Shown: positions 32,024 through 42,959 of the stretch, in pieces
How positions within the stretch are numbered: position 1 is the stretch's first letter
Layout of the letters: every line of letters starts with the position of its first letter
Assembly (NCBI GenBank): GCA_024734495.1
Contig: JALMQS010000722.1
Coordinates: 1,000,254 to 1,064,253 of the forward strand
Reading direction: 5' to 3'
From: Forficula auricularia
Taxonomy: Eukaryota > Arthropoda > Insecta > Dermaptera > Forficulidae
DNA: 64,000 bases
Notes under the pieces: generated by a model
What the model saw: the letters and a program-made list of their open reading frames with translations, nothing else
The model's database searches: none
Told to the model about the DNA's origin: nothing
Program-made: the position numbers and the translations under genes

Positions 32024-32402
32024 TATAATAATAAAACTTGAGTAAGATACGAGGTAGGTTTCACAAAAAAGAAATAAAACAAAATTGAGTTTTGAATTCG
32101 ATATATTTCGGGGGTTAGCCCATCATCAGGAGTCCAAGAAAACTGATTATATATTGGAAAAATAGTTTTACAAGTAACAATTTTTTAAAATTTTTTGAAA
32201 TGTATGTGGTGAGGGGAAAGTAGGGGAAGAGGAGAAGTTGTTCTAAGAATTAATATTTTCTATTGAGATTTGAACCGGCTGAAGGGAAGCTATACCTGTT
32301 ATTATAATAACGAATGGGCAAGTACCTGAAAGGGTACAACTGGAAAGGTACCTGAGAGCGAATATTTATACCTATCTCGTATCTTACTCAAGTTTATTAT
32401 TA
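32024..32402. mobile_element. inverted-repeat element with hammerhead-like core
   Basis: Ends ATAATAATAAAACTTGAGTA..GATACGAGGTAGGT and ACCTATCTCGTATCTTACTC..AAGTTTATTATTAT are inverted. On the minus strand, CTGATGA (32129-32123), then T, a GGG/CCC hairpin and GAAA. No stem I partner was found. Interior has short GGTACCTGA-type repeats. Confidence 0.7.
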
Positions 32403-32409
32403 TGTTAAA

Positions 32410-33515
32410 ATGTTTCACCTAGAACCAACACCTAACTCCTTAAAATTTAAACTATATAGTGCCTATATAGATTTCGAGAATTTATATAGGGACTATATAG
32501 TTACTATATAGTTTGAAACATTGTACTACTAGGGATACTACTATTGAATAGATAAGGTTAAAAAAACTAAAAAATTAGTTTTTTGAAACATGCAGGTTTC
32601 TTTTTTGCAATAAAATATTTCATTGACCGTCGAATTTACTGAGATATTTACTTCAAAAAATCACATAAATGCTGTTTGGATGTAAACATAAACAGAATTA
32701 ATACAACGCATTATCAAATCATACAAAAGTTTTTATCAGCTGATTTCAATAAATCAAACTAACTTTTGTATAACTTTTTTATAATTGTTTTTATTTCAAA
32801 CATTTACGGCTCTCATACTAATTATTTTTTAATTTTATTATTTTTCATTTGTATTTTAACTTATTTTATTAAATATTAGATACTACACATCTTTTGACTC
32901 AACTGGAGCGAAAGGACCTCCTTAAATAGAATGATTCTAGAATAATTTATCAAAAACAAATAAACCACTAGGGCTTTAATAAAATGATACAGTGAATAAA
33001 ATAACGTGGAAATCCATTCGACACAAAAATATAACTGTACCTAACTGATTCTGAAAGGTTTACGAGATCTTCCTCGAAAGTGTGCGATTTGTGTGATGTT
33101 CGTAGATCAAGATGATTTATTTAACATAATCAAATATAAATTTTATTCTTCAGGAATGAATGTAAAAATCAAGATTTTTCATAAGCCTAATAGTCAAAAT
33201 TTATAATATGAGCTGTTTTTCTTTGAAAGCGGTCTAAGTCCATTTTTGACAAAAAAGTTCGTTAATGATAACAATGAATGCAATCTGCCGTGATCTTTTT
33301 ATAATAAGCTGTTCCCAAAAAAATACTTCAAAATTTTCATCATTTTGTCAATATAAATTTACCGTCTTAATGAAATTACAAATATAATTATTTTGAAAGT
33401 GGTGTAAGTCCACTTTCCGCAAAGACATAAAATATTAAATTTACTCCATTATAATAAGTTAATGGAGACTCATGGAAAAGGTCCACAGTGATCTTGTAGC
33501 CAAAGTTTCCGTTTG
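32410..33515. other. AT-rich spacer with weak repeat fragments
   Basis: Short phrases such as GAAAGTGGTGTAAGTCCACT (33395) resemble GAAGTGGTGTAAGTCC at 60790, but no element boundaries were found. Confidence 0.4.
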
Positions 33516-33520
33516 AATGT

Positions 33521-33890
33521 ATTATTGTTGTTGTAGAATGTTGAGGTATTTCGGAAAAAATATGATACGGATGGTAGGTATGTAGTAAAAAACTTTTTAT
33601 ATAGTTTTTGTGTGTTTTATGGTGTTATGGTGTACATTTGCTTGCAAAAGTTTCGGATCAGATCAATCCTTCATCAGCACCTATTGATTAAAATTCATTA
33701 CATTTTAGTGTGCATGGTTGAAATATAAAATGCAAAGTGGATAACTTGGTACAATGAAATAACCCCACAACTACGTACACCATAACACCATAAAACACAC
33801 AAAAACTATATAAAAAAGTTTTTTACTACATACCTACCATCCGTATCATATTTTTTCCGAAATACCTCAACATTCTACAACAACAATAAT
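33521..33890. mobile_element. foldback element with complete hammerhead-like motif
   Basis: The 115-bp arms are almost perfect mirror copies: ATTATTGTTGTTGTAGAATG and GATACGGATGGTAGGTATGT run to GGTGTTATGGTGTAC at 33635, and the reverse is at 33775-33890. The unpaired centre (33636-33774) carries most of the ribozyme-like motif on the minus strand. Confidence 0.85.
33629..33681 (-). ncRNA. candidate hammerhead ribozyme
   Basis: On the minus strand in order: GGTG (stem I), CTGATGA, an extra A, GGAT, loop, ATCC (stem II), GAAA, a hairpin CTTTTGC-AA-GCAAATG (stem III, one U-U mismatch), TA (the U-H cleavage step), and CACC closing stem I. All conserved core bases of a hammerhead are present. 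The extra A between CTGATGA and stem II is not canonical and stem I is only 4 bp, so activity is uncertain. Compact hammerheads of this kind are known in Penelope-like elements and retrozymes. Confidence 0.45.
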
Positions 33891-33960
33891 ATTACTCCAT
33901 TATCTTGACAATTTATTTTAAAATTTAATTTATCTTAAGATATGAAAAAGAAAAGAAAAA

Positions 33961-34041
33961 TATTTTTTGAATTTAAAATGAAAAACAAATTGAAATAAAA
34001 TATTTTTTGAATTTAAAATGAAAAACAAATTGAAATAAAAT
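33961..34041. repeat. 41-bp tandem duplication
   Basis: Two adjacent units of TATTTTTTGAATTTAAAATG plus AAAAACAAATTGAAATAAAA. Confidence 0.9.
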
Positions 34042-34044
34042 TAA

Positions 34045-34780
34045 TTATTTCATTTAGAATCAAAATTGAATGTATTTTTAGTTATATTTAGTAAAAATTT
34101 TAAAAATACTATTTTTTTATATTCTAAATATTAAAGGGATAATGATGAAAGTTGTTTCTGAAAGAGGAAAAAAGACATCCTACGTTCTAAGGCGTCATTC
34201 TAATTACCTTTAATTATCTAAATAACTAACTAAATCCCTATTTATTTAATCTGAATAATATATATTTATATATAAAGGAAATTTAAAAGTTCTAAAGTAG
34301 AAGGGCAAAATTTAAGAATTAAGAATTGTTTCACGATAATTTATTTCTAGATTCAGATAAATTTTTGTGATATTTTATCCCAAAATATCTCAAATTTAAT
34401 TTTTCTTATATACGTAAATCACTTGATTGGACACTTACTATCGGAACGTAAAAGGTTCTAAAAGTGGACTGCATTATGACACTATAACGTCAGAACTGGT
34501 GCCTACATATTAAAATAATTGATCAATTTTAATTCAACTTGCATTAATTTTATTGTGGACTTTGATCTCTATCCGTTAAGTTGGACCTGAGCAGTACCAA
34601 AACATTTTCAATATTCATCACCCAATTTTTCTTATCATTTTGTAAGATATAATCCTTCTTTATTGGTATTATTACACCTGTTTTAAAGCAATTTGAGCCG
34701 CGAAAGTTAAATAATGTAATCAATAATTTCTTATGTTAATTCTACATATTTAGAAAATTATTTTATTATTTTTTGAAAAG
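34045..34780. other. AT-rich spacer
   Basis: Nothing recognised. Confidence 0.4.
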
Positions 34781-34789
34781 GAAAAATGA

Positions 34790-34925
34790 ATTGAGCACCC
34801 AACACGATTCGAACCAGTGTCTCTCTCCTTTAACTGAAGAGCACCTTTACCAACTAGGTCACGGATGATCCCGCCAGGAAAGCTCTTTAGATCGAATGTC
34901 ATTTTTCCTTTTCGCGACTTTTTCT
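34790..34925 (-). repeat. tRNA-like element (SINE or tRNA pseudogene) between short inverted repeats
   Basis: The minus strand has GTGACCTAGTTGGTAAAGGTG (box A and D arm), an anticodon-type hairpin CTCTT-CAGTTAA-AGGAG, and CACTGGTTCGAATCGTG (box B and T arm). The loop resembles tRNA-Asn (GTT) with T33 changed to A. The acceptor stem is not convincing. It is flanked by GAAAAGGAAAAATGA and its near-perfect inverse, which is unusual for a SINE. Confidence 0.55.
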
Positions 34926-34929
34926 ATTT

Positions 34930-35960
34930 AAACTATACAAGACAAATTAACTTTTTGAACGTTAGTTACACCTGTTTTGTATTCTTATCAATAAAAAACC
35001 TGACAGATTTCTCTTTGTAATTTACCGGAATCTAATTAATATTTTACTCAAGTAGGTAATAATCATTTTATTCACTAATGGATTTTTTCTGCCAAATAAA
35101 ATAACCTATCATTGCAAAATTTAAAAGAATAAAAAATATACTAGAAGGATTCTCGTAAATTTTTAAGACCTTCTCTACAAGAAAACACGTATATTATCTT
35201 TTTTTGCCTAATCAAAAATTTATACATAAATTAATAATAACTTCTAATATAATTGATCGATTAAATGATTGAAAATTAATACATTATTGTACGGAAGATT
35301 ATATTTAACGGCTTCACTCTCGGCACAAAAAAATATTAGCGATGGTTAATGATACGTTTGCGGAATCGTTTTGGTAACCAAAGCGAAAACATTATTCAAA
35401 TTTAAAGAGTATCAATATAGATACTAAGACCAAATCCAATCTTATTTTTTTATTATTATTATAATAATATATTTTTATCGATTACAAAAAATTATTTTCT
35501 CATTAGAATAAAATATACTTAAATGAGATTCTTCATCCAAAGCAATTTAAGCATCCATTTTACATATCATCGTTCAAAAGTATAAAAAATTGTCTGTTTC
35601 TCACTTGACCTAGTATATAATTTATAAAAAAAATGCCCATGTATATTTGAGAAATTGTGTCGTAATTCTAAACTGACAAGAAAGAGAGCTCGTCTGTTTC
35701 CTTGTTTTTCCATGAGAAGACTTTTCATATAATTCACGGCTATCAAACACGGTTGATCTCAGGTAAATTTTAAAATAAACTGAAACCTCAAAATGAAATA
35801 TGTGTATAATTATAGTAATATTGATTTAAATCTAATTGAATTATACACAAAAATAAATGATAAAATACAGTGAATATTTGTTCTTTTATAAAATTTTAAG
35901 AAAAAGAAGATACACATTTATACAAAGATCATTCTAAAAATCAAAAAATCAATTTAAATA
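34930..35960. other. AT-rich spacer
   Basis: Nothing recognised. Confidence 0.45.
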
Positions 35961-35964
35961 AGTA

Positions 35965-36356
35965 CAGTAAAACCCCTCAAATTCGAACCCCGGAAATCCG
36001 AACGAGTTTTTTTTGACAAATTTAAGGTTTTATCACTTGTTAATTTTGCAAAACTGTTCAATTTTGACACGATTTTTTTCTAGTCATTGATTGTTGCTTT
36101 AGCAACACCAAACTCGCCACCCAACCTTGTCAAAGATTCCCCAGCTTTAAAGATTTTAGTTTTTGTTCTACGGTACAAGAACTGTGTTTTCGTTTGGTTG
36201 CCATAATTTAAAATCAAAACGTTAATCAACACCGTACACTTAATTAAAAACTCGACAATAACAATGCAACTCGAACAGAAACGCTTGCCAAACCAGTTTT
36301 CGGCTAATCCGAACAGGCTACAGCCCCAATTAGTTCGGATTTGAGGGGTTTCACTG
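35965..36356 (-). mobile_element. pogo/Tigger-like element, internally deleted
   Basis: Ends CAGTAAAACCCCTCAAATTC and GGATTTGAGGGGTTTCACTG form a ~24-bp inverted repeat typical of pogo. The left flank is TA; the right is CA (decayed). A fragment of the transposase N-terminus is retained on the minus strand. Confidence 0.8.
36085..36204 (-). pseudogene. pogo transposase N-terminal HTH remnant
   Basis: From an ATG near 36204 the frame reads MATKRKHSSCTVEQKLKSLK. It then shifts and continues GESLTRLGGEFGVAKATIND. This is the CENP-B/pogo helix-turn-helix start (KRK..T.EQKL...GES...LA.EFGV.K.TI.D). The rest of the transposase is missing. Confidence 0.75.
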
Positions 36357-36439
36357 CAGTTAGTGAAGTCGTTTAATAAAAATACATTTTTACTATATTT
36401 CTCACTAAATAGTAAAGCACTGTGTCGAAACGTCATTGA

Positions 36440-38450
36440 ATATGTTTATTCAGTAATGAATAATAGTAAGTATAATAATGACTTTCAAGACCTCTTTTTG
36501 AAATTCTCTCCTCATATTTCGGGTTCTATCTGAATCAAAAGCTGGCTAACTTCTAATTTGAGTTTTAAATTTCATTAATTGAGATTTATCAAAAAAAAGG
36601 GTTTTTACCCAACTACTATTTTTAAAATGTCAGTTAATAAAACATACTATTTATAAAAAAAAATGAGAATTCATTTATTTTTAAATAATCACAAAGGTGG
36701 TTTATTGGATTATTTTAACGGTACACAATATAAAGAGTATTCTTAGCAACTTGTTAAATTATTAGTTAGGTACCTACAACTAGCTGCATCTATATACATA
36801 TGTCTTTATATAAATATAATTACCTGTTGGCATGCAATGTGAAAGTTACGAATGCTTCTATTACCATAATATCTCATGTCTTTGTTTATCTTTCTTTTAA
36901 TTATATTTCTATTATTCTGACTTTATTTATCTTTGAGAAATTGATCATCTAGATTCCATTCCTGGTATAGCATTAACGCGTCTGAGAGATGGAAAATTTA
37001 TTCCTGAAAATGGGAATTCATATTAAAACACAATTAATAAAACTAATTCTTTATGCTCTATGATTCAACTTTGATGATTTTTTTTAATAGAAGTGATCCA
37101 CTTTTGAAACATACTTTATAGGCGAAAATCACGAAAGGTTGAGATGTACGAATTAATAAGAAATTAAATAGAAATAGAATTAATAATTAGATGTAATTAA
37201 ATAGCGATTCCATCTTTTCTGAAATTTAGTGACAGAAAATTATCTGGTAACAAAATCTATTGTCCCCTAAGAATAATATACATATTTACTCTCCCGTTAA
37301 CTGGCACCTCTGATTTTCCCCAATAGATAAACAACTTGTTGTTTTTTGATCCATAATAAAATTATGTTTAATCTTTTCAGAAATAGATCATAAGAAAGTT
37401 ATCAAATAAAGCCAGGTTTGTTTTTATTCTAATAAATTAATATTAGATGATAATTAACGAAACAAAATTACAAATTCTTAAATATTTGCAGTTTGAAATC
37501 AAAATCAAATGAAATGTTGTATATTGAATAGAAGGTAGAGTATTTTTTAAAATCCATCTTTTCTCCGAGTGCTAGTCGGTGAGTCTGTACAGTACATAAA
37601 CAGTTGGTCTTAGTCAGTTAGAGCGATGAGATCCAACGGTGTTTGGCTTATCTGTCACTAAGCCGCTTACTTTAATATAAATCTGCATTCATATAATGAT
37701 GACTGGGATGGCTACTTCAAAGAACTCGTACAAAACGTAACTCATTTTTAATTCAACTAGAGAATTTCGATTTTTTTTTATTATTCTGAAACGAGGATTT
37801 ATTGAAAAAATTTTCCATTAAATAAAATAAATTAATTTCCTATATAATTTTTTGAATATCATATTTAACTGATTTGTTATATGATATATACTAGTAAATA
37901 TTTAAATATAATTAGATCACCTATGAAATAGAACATCCAAAAAGTATTAGAAATTAATTTGTCTATTTTTGTAATCTTATTATATCTTATTATATTAAAC
38001 AAGCAATTCTTGTATATATATAGAATCGGTTTCTCGAAAACGGCTCTAACGATTTCGCTAAAAATTGGTGAACTTATCAACTCTCATTACTCATTAGTCG
38101 TGTATAAATTTTAATCCGATTGAAATAAAGGAAGGGGGTGTAAATTAGGAATGTCCCAAAATAAATATTTTAATCGTTCATATCTCGTCTTCGGTAAGTC
38201 GCAGAGCCTTGAAATTAGAAACTATTTAGAGCCAAAAAGTTACCGAACATCGATTGATGCTCCAGGAACTATATATTAATTGAGAAGAAACTAGTCCCCT
38301 TGAAGGAATGAAATAATAGAATCGGCTCAGAAAGATACGTATGCTTGTGCAAAAAATACACTCAATATATCTTGCAGTCAAATTAAAAATAAATGAATAA
38401 ATTCGTATATCACTTCGTTTCTGTGAGGGGCTCTAAATTTTATGTTGTAA
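36440..38450. other. AT-rich spacer
   Basis: No firm feature. A short plus-strand stretch near 37560-37640 (GTCGGTGAGTCTG and an ATG at 37625) has donor-like GTGAGT but no coding support. A candidate minus-strand mini-exon at 36824-36867 is discussed under findings. Confidence 0.35.
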
Positions 38451-38455
38451 AAATG

Positions 38456-39186
38456 AATTAGTCCAAAGATTCTCGAATCATCTTTATTTATTCCTTTTTG
38501 TATTATTAATAGTTCCTCAGCAAGAACAATTTTTATTCGGCTAAAACTCGTCTGAACTTGTCTTTGACATGCTTGAACTGGAAGATATACCAGGCAGAGA
38601 CTTAAAACCTTCTATCAGCATTTTTTCGGAAAAATCATTGATTTTAATTGCCCCTTGAAACTATGCAACAATTTTATTTCATTTCGAGAACCAATATACT
38701 TTTCAAAACAAAAAAATGTCTTTTATAGAAATATTTGAAATTACGGATAATGATTTGAAAATTTAATGATCCTCACGAATTTATGAAAATAGACTAAATC
38801 AGTGGTTCTTTAATCTTTTTAAGCCGCGACCCACATTTGAGAAATATGTTCGTATGTCGCTACCCCAAAAAAGCCAAAATTTTACATTACCTTTTTTTAA
38901 CTCATCCTTGAAAAATTTTCTTCAATTTTGATGATCTTTTTTTTTACTCAGATATAAATTTTTTTGAAACAATTAAGATAAAAAAAGGCACTTTTCGATC
39001 CAAGGAAAATTTAATAAAAAAGTACGTATTTTAAAAATGTATTGAGAAGATTAATTTTAATATTTTTAAACTTATTGAAAATAAATGTAGTAAAATATTT
39101 AAATATTTTTCAAACATTTAGAGTCTAAATGTTTGAAATTTTAGGGATGCGCCCCATCCACAGCATCCATGAACCGCACGTCACTG
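38456..39186 (+). mobile_element. hAT non-autonomous element, copy 2 (5'-truncated)
   Basis: Matches 50690-51109 and 4660-5281 (CCAAAGATTCTCGAATCATC; CATTTCGAGAACCAATATAC). It ends GGATGCGCCCCATCCACAGC..CGCACGTCACTG. It is interrupted at 38800-39122. Confidence 0.7.
38800..39122 (+). mobile_element. Charlie-like hAT fragment nested in hAT copy 2
   Basis: Starts CAGTGGTTCTTTAATCTTTT..GCCGCGACCCACATTTG, a classic hAT terminus. Flanks GACTAAAT (38792-38799) and GTCTAAAT (39123-39130) match at 7 of 8. The sister copy at 51046 shows the uninterrupted site. The expected GAACCACTG end is not recognisable. Confidence 0.65.
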
Positions 39187-39319
39187 ATAGGTATTATTGG
39201 TTTGGGAAAAATTGTAAGTAGCTATGAATGAAAAATATATGAACTATGAATTTAAAATATTAATAAAGTATTTATTTAATAACTTAACTAGCTTTACAAT
39301 AAATAATTAATTATTATGT

Positions 39320-39575
39320 AGGGATGCCCATCCTCATGACTCCCTTCCCCAATTTTCATGAAAAATACCCCTCCCCCTCCTGTTTATTATATTTTATTCA
39401 CTTCTAAAGAATTAAAAGAGGTTTTTATTGTTTTTTGTTGAAGTTACTGTATTAACTTGACCGTTTTTATTTTTAGCATATACTAGTAATGCTAATTTTG
39501 CAACAATTTTCACCCTCCCTCCCCCAGAAATTTAATGACAAAATCTGCGTCTTAATCCCCTTGTGGGCATCCCTG
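39320..39575. mobile_element. hAT MITE, CAGGGATGCCCA family
   Basis: Starts AGGGATGCCCATCCTCATGA and ends TTGTGGGCATCCCTG. Flanks TATTATGT / TATTATGA are a near-perfect 8-bp duplication. The interior shares TTAACTTGACCG.TTTTATTT and GCTAATTTTGCAACAATTTT with the fragment at 59493. Confidence 0.8.
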
Positions 39576-39579
39576 TATT

Positions 39580-40860
39580 ATGAACATGTTTTGTTGATAA
39601 CACATTTTAAAGTAAGTGAAAAGTGAATTATGTTTATCTGTCACATGGATTCGTCTTTTTGTTAAATCTCTGTGTGCCACCCAGCCAACGTAATGTACCT
39701 ACGACTAGCTGTACAATATTCAATATTTAAATTTTACCAGAGTTCACTACTTTTTTCTTTCTTGAATTCAGGAATCAATTTTAATTTATAGGTCGCCTCC
39801 GTTTCGCAAAAATAATTTTAAAATAATCAAGGTGGTCAATTAAATCAGTTTAATTAATTATTCAAGGAAAGTTGAATTTTATGGAAAAACCAAACCAGAT
39901 AGAGAAGTTTTTAAGAAACTTAAGGACAAATAAATGTATCCAATAACTGTCTGATACAGTTGGAATGGAAAGTCCTACTTTCTTCCAAGTTTAATTTAAT
40001 TTTTTAATGTTAAAATCATCTTATATGGACATATAGAATGAAAGTCCGATTGGGTTATAATATTCAATAAAATTATATTCATATGGGAATGGTCAATCAA
40101 GTTGAAAAGAAGACAGGACTGATTGACATATTATTTGATCTTTTCAGACATATCCAGAATTCTAATTTTTAATAAAAACATTTATAGGTTTATTGAAGTC
40201 AGAAAAATTGGATCACTAGAAGATGATGGATACGAATGGATAAGATATCAAATCACCTACTTTCTCATTGGTCATTGAACAACTTGAATCAATAATATCT
40301 TATTATAAATAATGTCTTAATCTTTTGTTCAGAGAGTAAAAATACCGAATCTAATTTGCTATTTGTTTTTGTGTCTAAACTAAAATATGTCTTCTAAAAA
40401 CCGCACAAGAAAAAGGGGAATAAAAAATGTTTATAATATTATTAAGCGGCTGGTTGAAAAATTGCCTTGGAATCCTAATGATGCTTTATTAAAAAATATA
40501 AATATTTTCTTTCAAGTTTTTTTCTTTTTTGAAAGAATTATCTCATTATTAAAATACTTATATATTTTGGAAATAGTGATGGCTTCTTTAAGTAAAAAAA
40601 TAATATTTAGAATATGAAGGATTTAATATTCCAATTATTTTTTTTTTCAACAAATTATTCAATTTTTAGTTTCATGGTCAATTTATCAAGTCTAAATAAT
40701 GATTACTTATACATGATATACCAGAATTCACGTTTAAATCACTCAAGAAAGTTAGTGGCTAGTAATATAGAAATAGATTCAATATTGGATAGTACGAGTA
40801 TCAAGGTAGAAGGTAGAATTACAGTTTGATATAGGTTAGTTTTTAATAACTTTTAGTGGC
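39580..40860. other. AT-rich spacer with unassigned frames
   Basis: Plus frames 40387-40617 and 40614-40829 begin reasonably (ATG with a Lys/Arg-rich start in the first) but look like translated AT-rich DNA after about 30 codons. No family. Confidence 0.3.
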
Positions 40861-40871
40861 TCACTAATATC

Positions 40872-41110
40872 ATAAATTGTGCTCTCTGCTTGGTAGAAGC
40901 ATGAAACAGATAGCCCACGAAACCTAAGTGATGGTAGCAGAATAAGTCTTTAATCAAGGCGAAGGACTGTAGCGCTTCTAGTAAGAGATACTTAGCCAAG
41001 GCCGAATCTCTAACTAATTTAATTACTCGCCTATGGATTGTATCAGCGAAAAATCTTTGTTTGTTTAGACCTGCCGCGTGTCGAAATCCAAGTTTCCTGA
41101 ATTTGAACAG
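40872..41110 (-). pseudogene. LINE ORF2 C-terminal fragment, diverged (Jockey/CR1-like)
   Basis: The minus frame is open throughout: LFKFRKLGFRHAAG, then IHRRVIKLVRDSALAKYL, ALQSFALIKDLFCYHHLG. It corresponds to the RAIKLIGEPALTNSL..HRR..ALFLYYRYYHG part of the 23.6-kb LINE, at the level of pattern rather than identity. There is no 3' motif or poly(A). It is followed at once by an R1-type fragment on the other strand. Confidence 0.5.
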
Positions 41111-41341
41111 AAATAATATATTAATTCAATTAGAGACCGCGCCCTATCGTGACACCCATGATTAATAATTCTCATACTGCTTCAAAGAATTTGAAGGAAA
41201 TGTCTGGTAGATTTTTGTTTATCAGCATACCTAGATATTAAACAATATTTGTCTTAACTACAGTCAAAGCAAGAAGAGTTAAATCGTTCTCCCATATGTA
41301 CGTCATCCAACATCTGACAGTCCGAAAATAAATAGTATTGG

Positions 41342-41981
41342 TTGATTAGATCATTACTTCATTATCAGGTCAAAAATTACGAGAGGTATTATAACTTTGG
41401 CGCTGACGATATGTCAAAAAAGCTGAACAGGGAGTGTCTTGTTAACAAGTGCCAGGAGCACTGGAATAGACCTGAGGAGGGTAGATGGACGTGGAGCCTG
41501 ATTACTGACGTCAAAGAATGCTGCGATCGTCCACATGGGGAACTAAGTTTCAACCTTAAACAGGCGTTTAGTGTGCATGGGAATTTTGGTTCCTATCTCT
41601 ACAAAATCGGCAAATAGGAGGACGAGATTTGTGATCAATGTCGGGTCCCGGAGACTCCGGATCATACGATATTCAGCTGCATTAGATGGGTGGAAGAAAG
41701 GACCCTGGCTGAACAATAACTAGGTGAAGGCCTGTCCAAAAACAACATAATAAAAATCATGATGGAAAGTGAAAGAAAATGGGCAACGGTGGCCCAAATG
41801 TGCAAAAAAATATTAGAAAACAAAATTTGAAGACTGCAGATGGCCTTCCTCTCTGAAGGTACCTATGCCTTTAGGCGGTTCCGGAGAGGATAAATACATG
41901 GCCCATGAGGTGGGGTTTTTAGTCGGTAGGAGTTCGGCACTACGTCCAAGAAGGATTTTCCCCACCTCTCTAAATAAAAAA
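41342..41981 (+). pseudogene. R1/LOA-type non-LTR retrotransposon ORF2 C-terminus and 3' UTR
   Basis: The frame 41342-41830 reads RECLVNKCQEHWNRPEEGRW, then FNLKQAFSVHGNFGSYLYKIGK, a TAG, EDEICDQCRVPETPDHTIFSC (CCHC-like zinc knuckle C-x2-C-x7-H-x4-C), a TAA near 41720, and a W-containing tail ending ILENKI. This is the C-terminus of R1-clade ORF2 (TGHG.F..YL.RIG...C..CG..ETPEH..F.C). The 3' UTR includes GGGGTTTTTAGTCGGTAGG and ACTACGTCCAAGAAGGATTT and ends in AATAAAAAAAAA. Two in-frame stops and 5' truncation make it dead. Confidence 0.85.
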
Positions 41982-41984
41982 AAA

Positions 41985-42915
41985 GGTCAAAAAATTTAGG
42001 GCCATATTACCTTCCCCTAATTCTATGTTATTGAAAATTAATTTTAGAATTTTATAATATTACAAACCTACTAATATGAGCCAATAACTAATCTAAAAGT
42101 TTTAAATTTCATTCATCTGATGTGATTTACATATTTTACCACGGTCAAAAAGACAGGCACTTGAAAGACATTTGTGGCACTCTTCGGGGATCTGAATACC
42201 ATCGAAAAATTTACACTTAACAGTAACTAAATATATTAGGCTATTGTATTACTGTTTTCATTTAGTATTAAACAAAAGTTTTAATAAAAATTCAATATTT
42301 TTTAATTATAATTTTTGAAAAGTCAATTTCAGAGGAAATTTATTTATTTTATATTCGTGAAAGTAAAACTACTTTAAAAGAAGTAGTCGTAGTTCTTCTG
42401 AATTATAAATAGTTAATATTCGCAAATAATTTTTAGAATGAAATATTGGCTGAAATGTCGTATTGAGCCTTTCATTGTAGAATAAAATCAGCTGACCCCA
42501 TCTGCCCTCTGTGTCCTGGTTGTCTCAGGGACGGACAGTTGACTCCCTCGGTCGCAGGTCGCCCACACACCGGGAACCCTAATTTCCATGTCGCTTGTGA
42601 ACTCACGATGCTTAGCTTGATCTCCTGTTATTTACTGGTTCCGCTCATAAATCTTTACGATTAATTAACTACAAGGGGAAATTATTTTTACTCACCATTC
42701 TGCCAACCGGCTAATCAACCAATTTAGCTTTTAACACATGACTAATATAATATTTATTAGAAATCAATTAATTAATTAATTGACTTTTGATTTTTGTTTA
42801 TTTGTATGGCTTATTTGAATTTTTGCAAATTATTTTTAAAACGAGAAGTTTTGGTATTGGAAACTTTTCATGGTGCAGAAGTAAGATAATATAAATTACA
42901 AAAAATTTCCGTTCA
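41985..42915. other. spacer, partly unassigned GC-richer stretch
   Basis: 42490-42615 is GC-richer, with an open minus frame (MEIRVPGVWATCDRGSQ...). No family or splice support. Confidence 0.3.
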
Positions 42916-42919
42916 TTTT

Positions 42920-42957
42920 TAGGGTTCCGTTTAAAAGTAAAACGGGATCCTATTAAT
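42920..42957 (+). repeat. fragment of a common arthropod repeat
   Basis: TAGGGTTCCGTTTAAAAGTA followed by AAACGGGATCCTATTA resembles a phrase found in many insect genomes (AGGGTTCCGTA...AAACGGGACCCTATTA). Only this core is visible. Confidence 0.4.
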
Positions 42958-42959
42958 AT

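Noticed and set aside
37560..37640. Promoter plus first exon on the plus strand (A/T box, CAGTT, ATG, GTGAGT)
   Set aside because: The elements are individually weak, the frame stops after about 12 codons, and no downstream exon was found.
41342..41617. Host gene on plus
   Set aside because: The reading continues through two stops into a clear R1-type ORF2 C-terminus with retroelement 3' UTR and poly(A).
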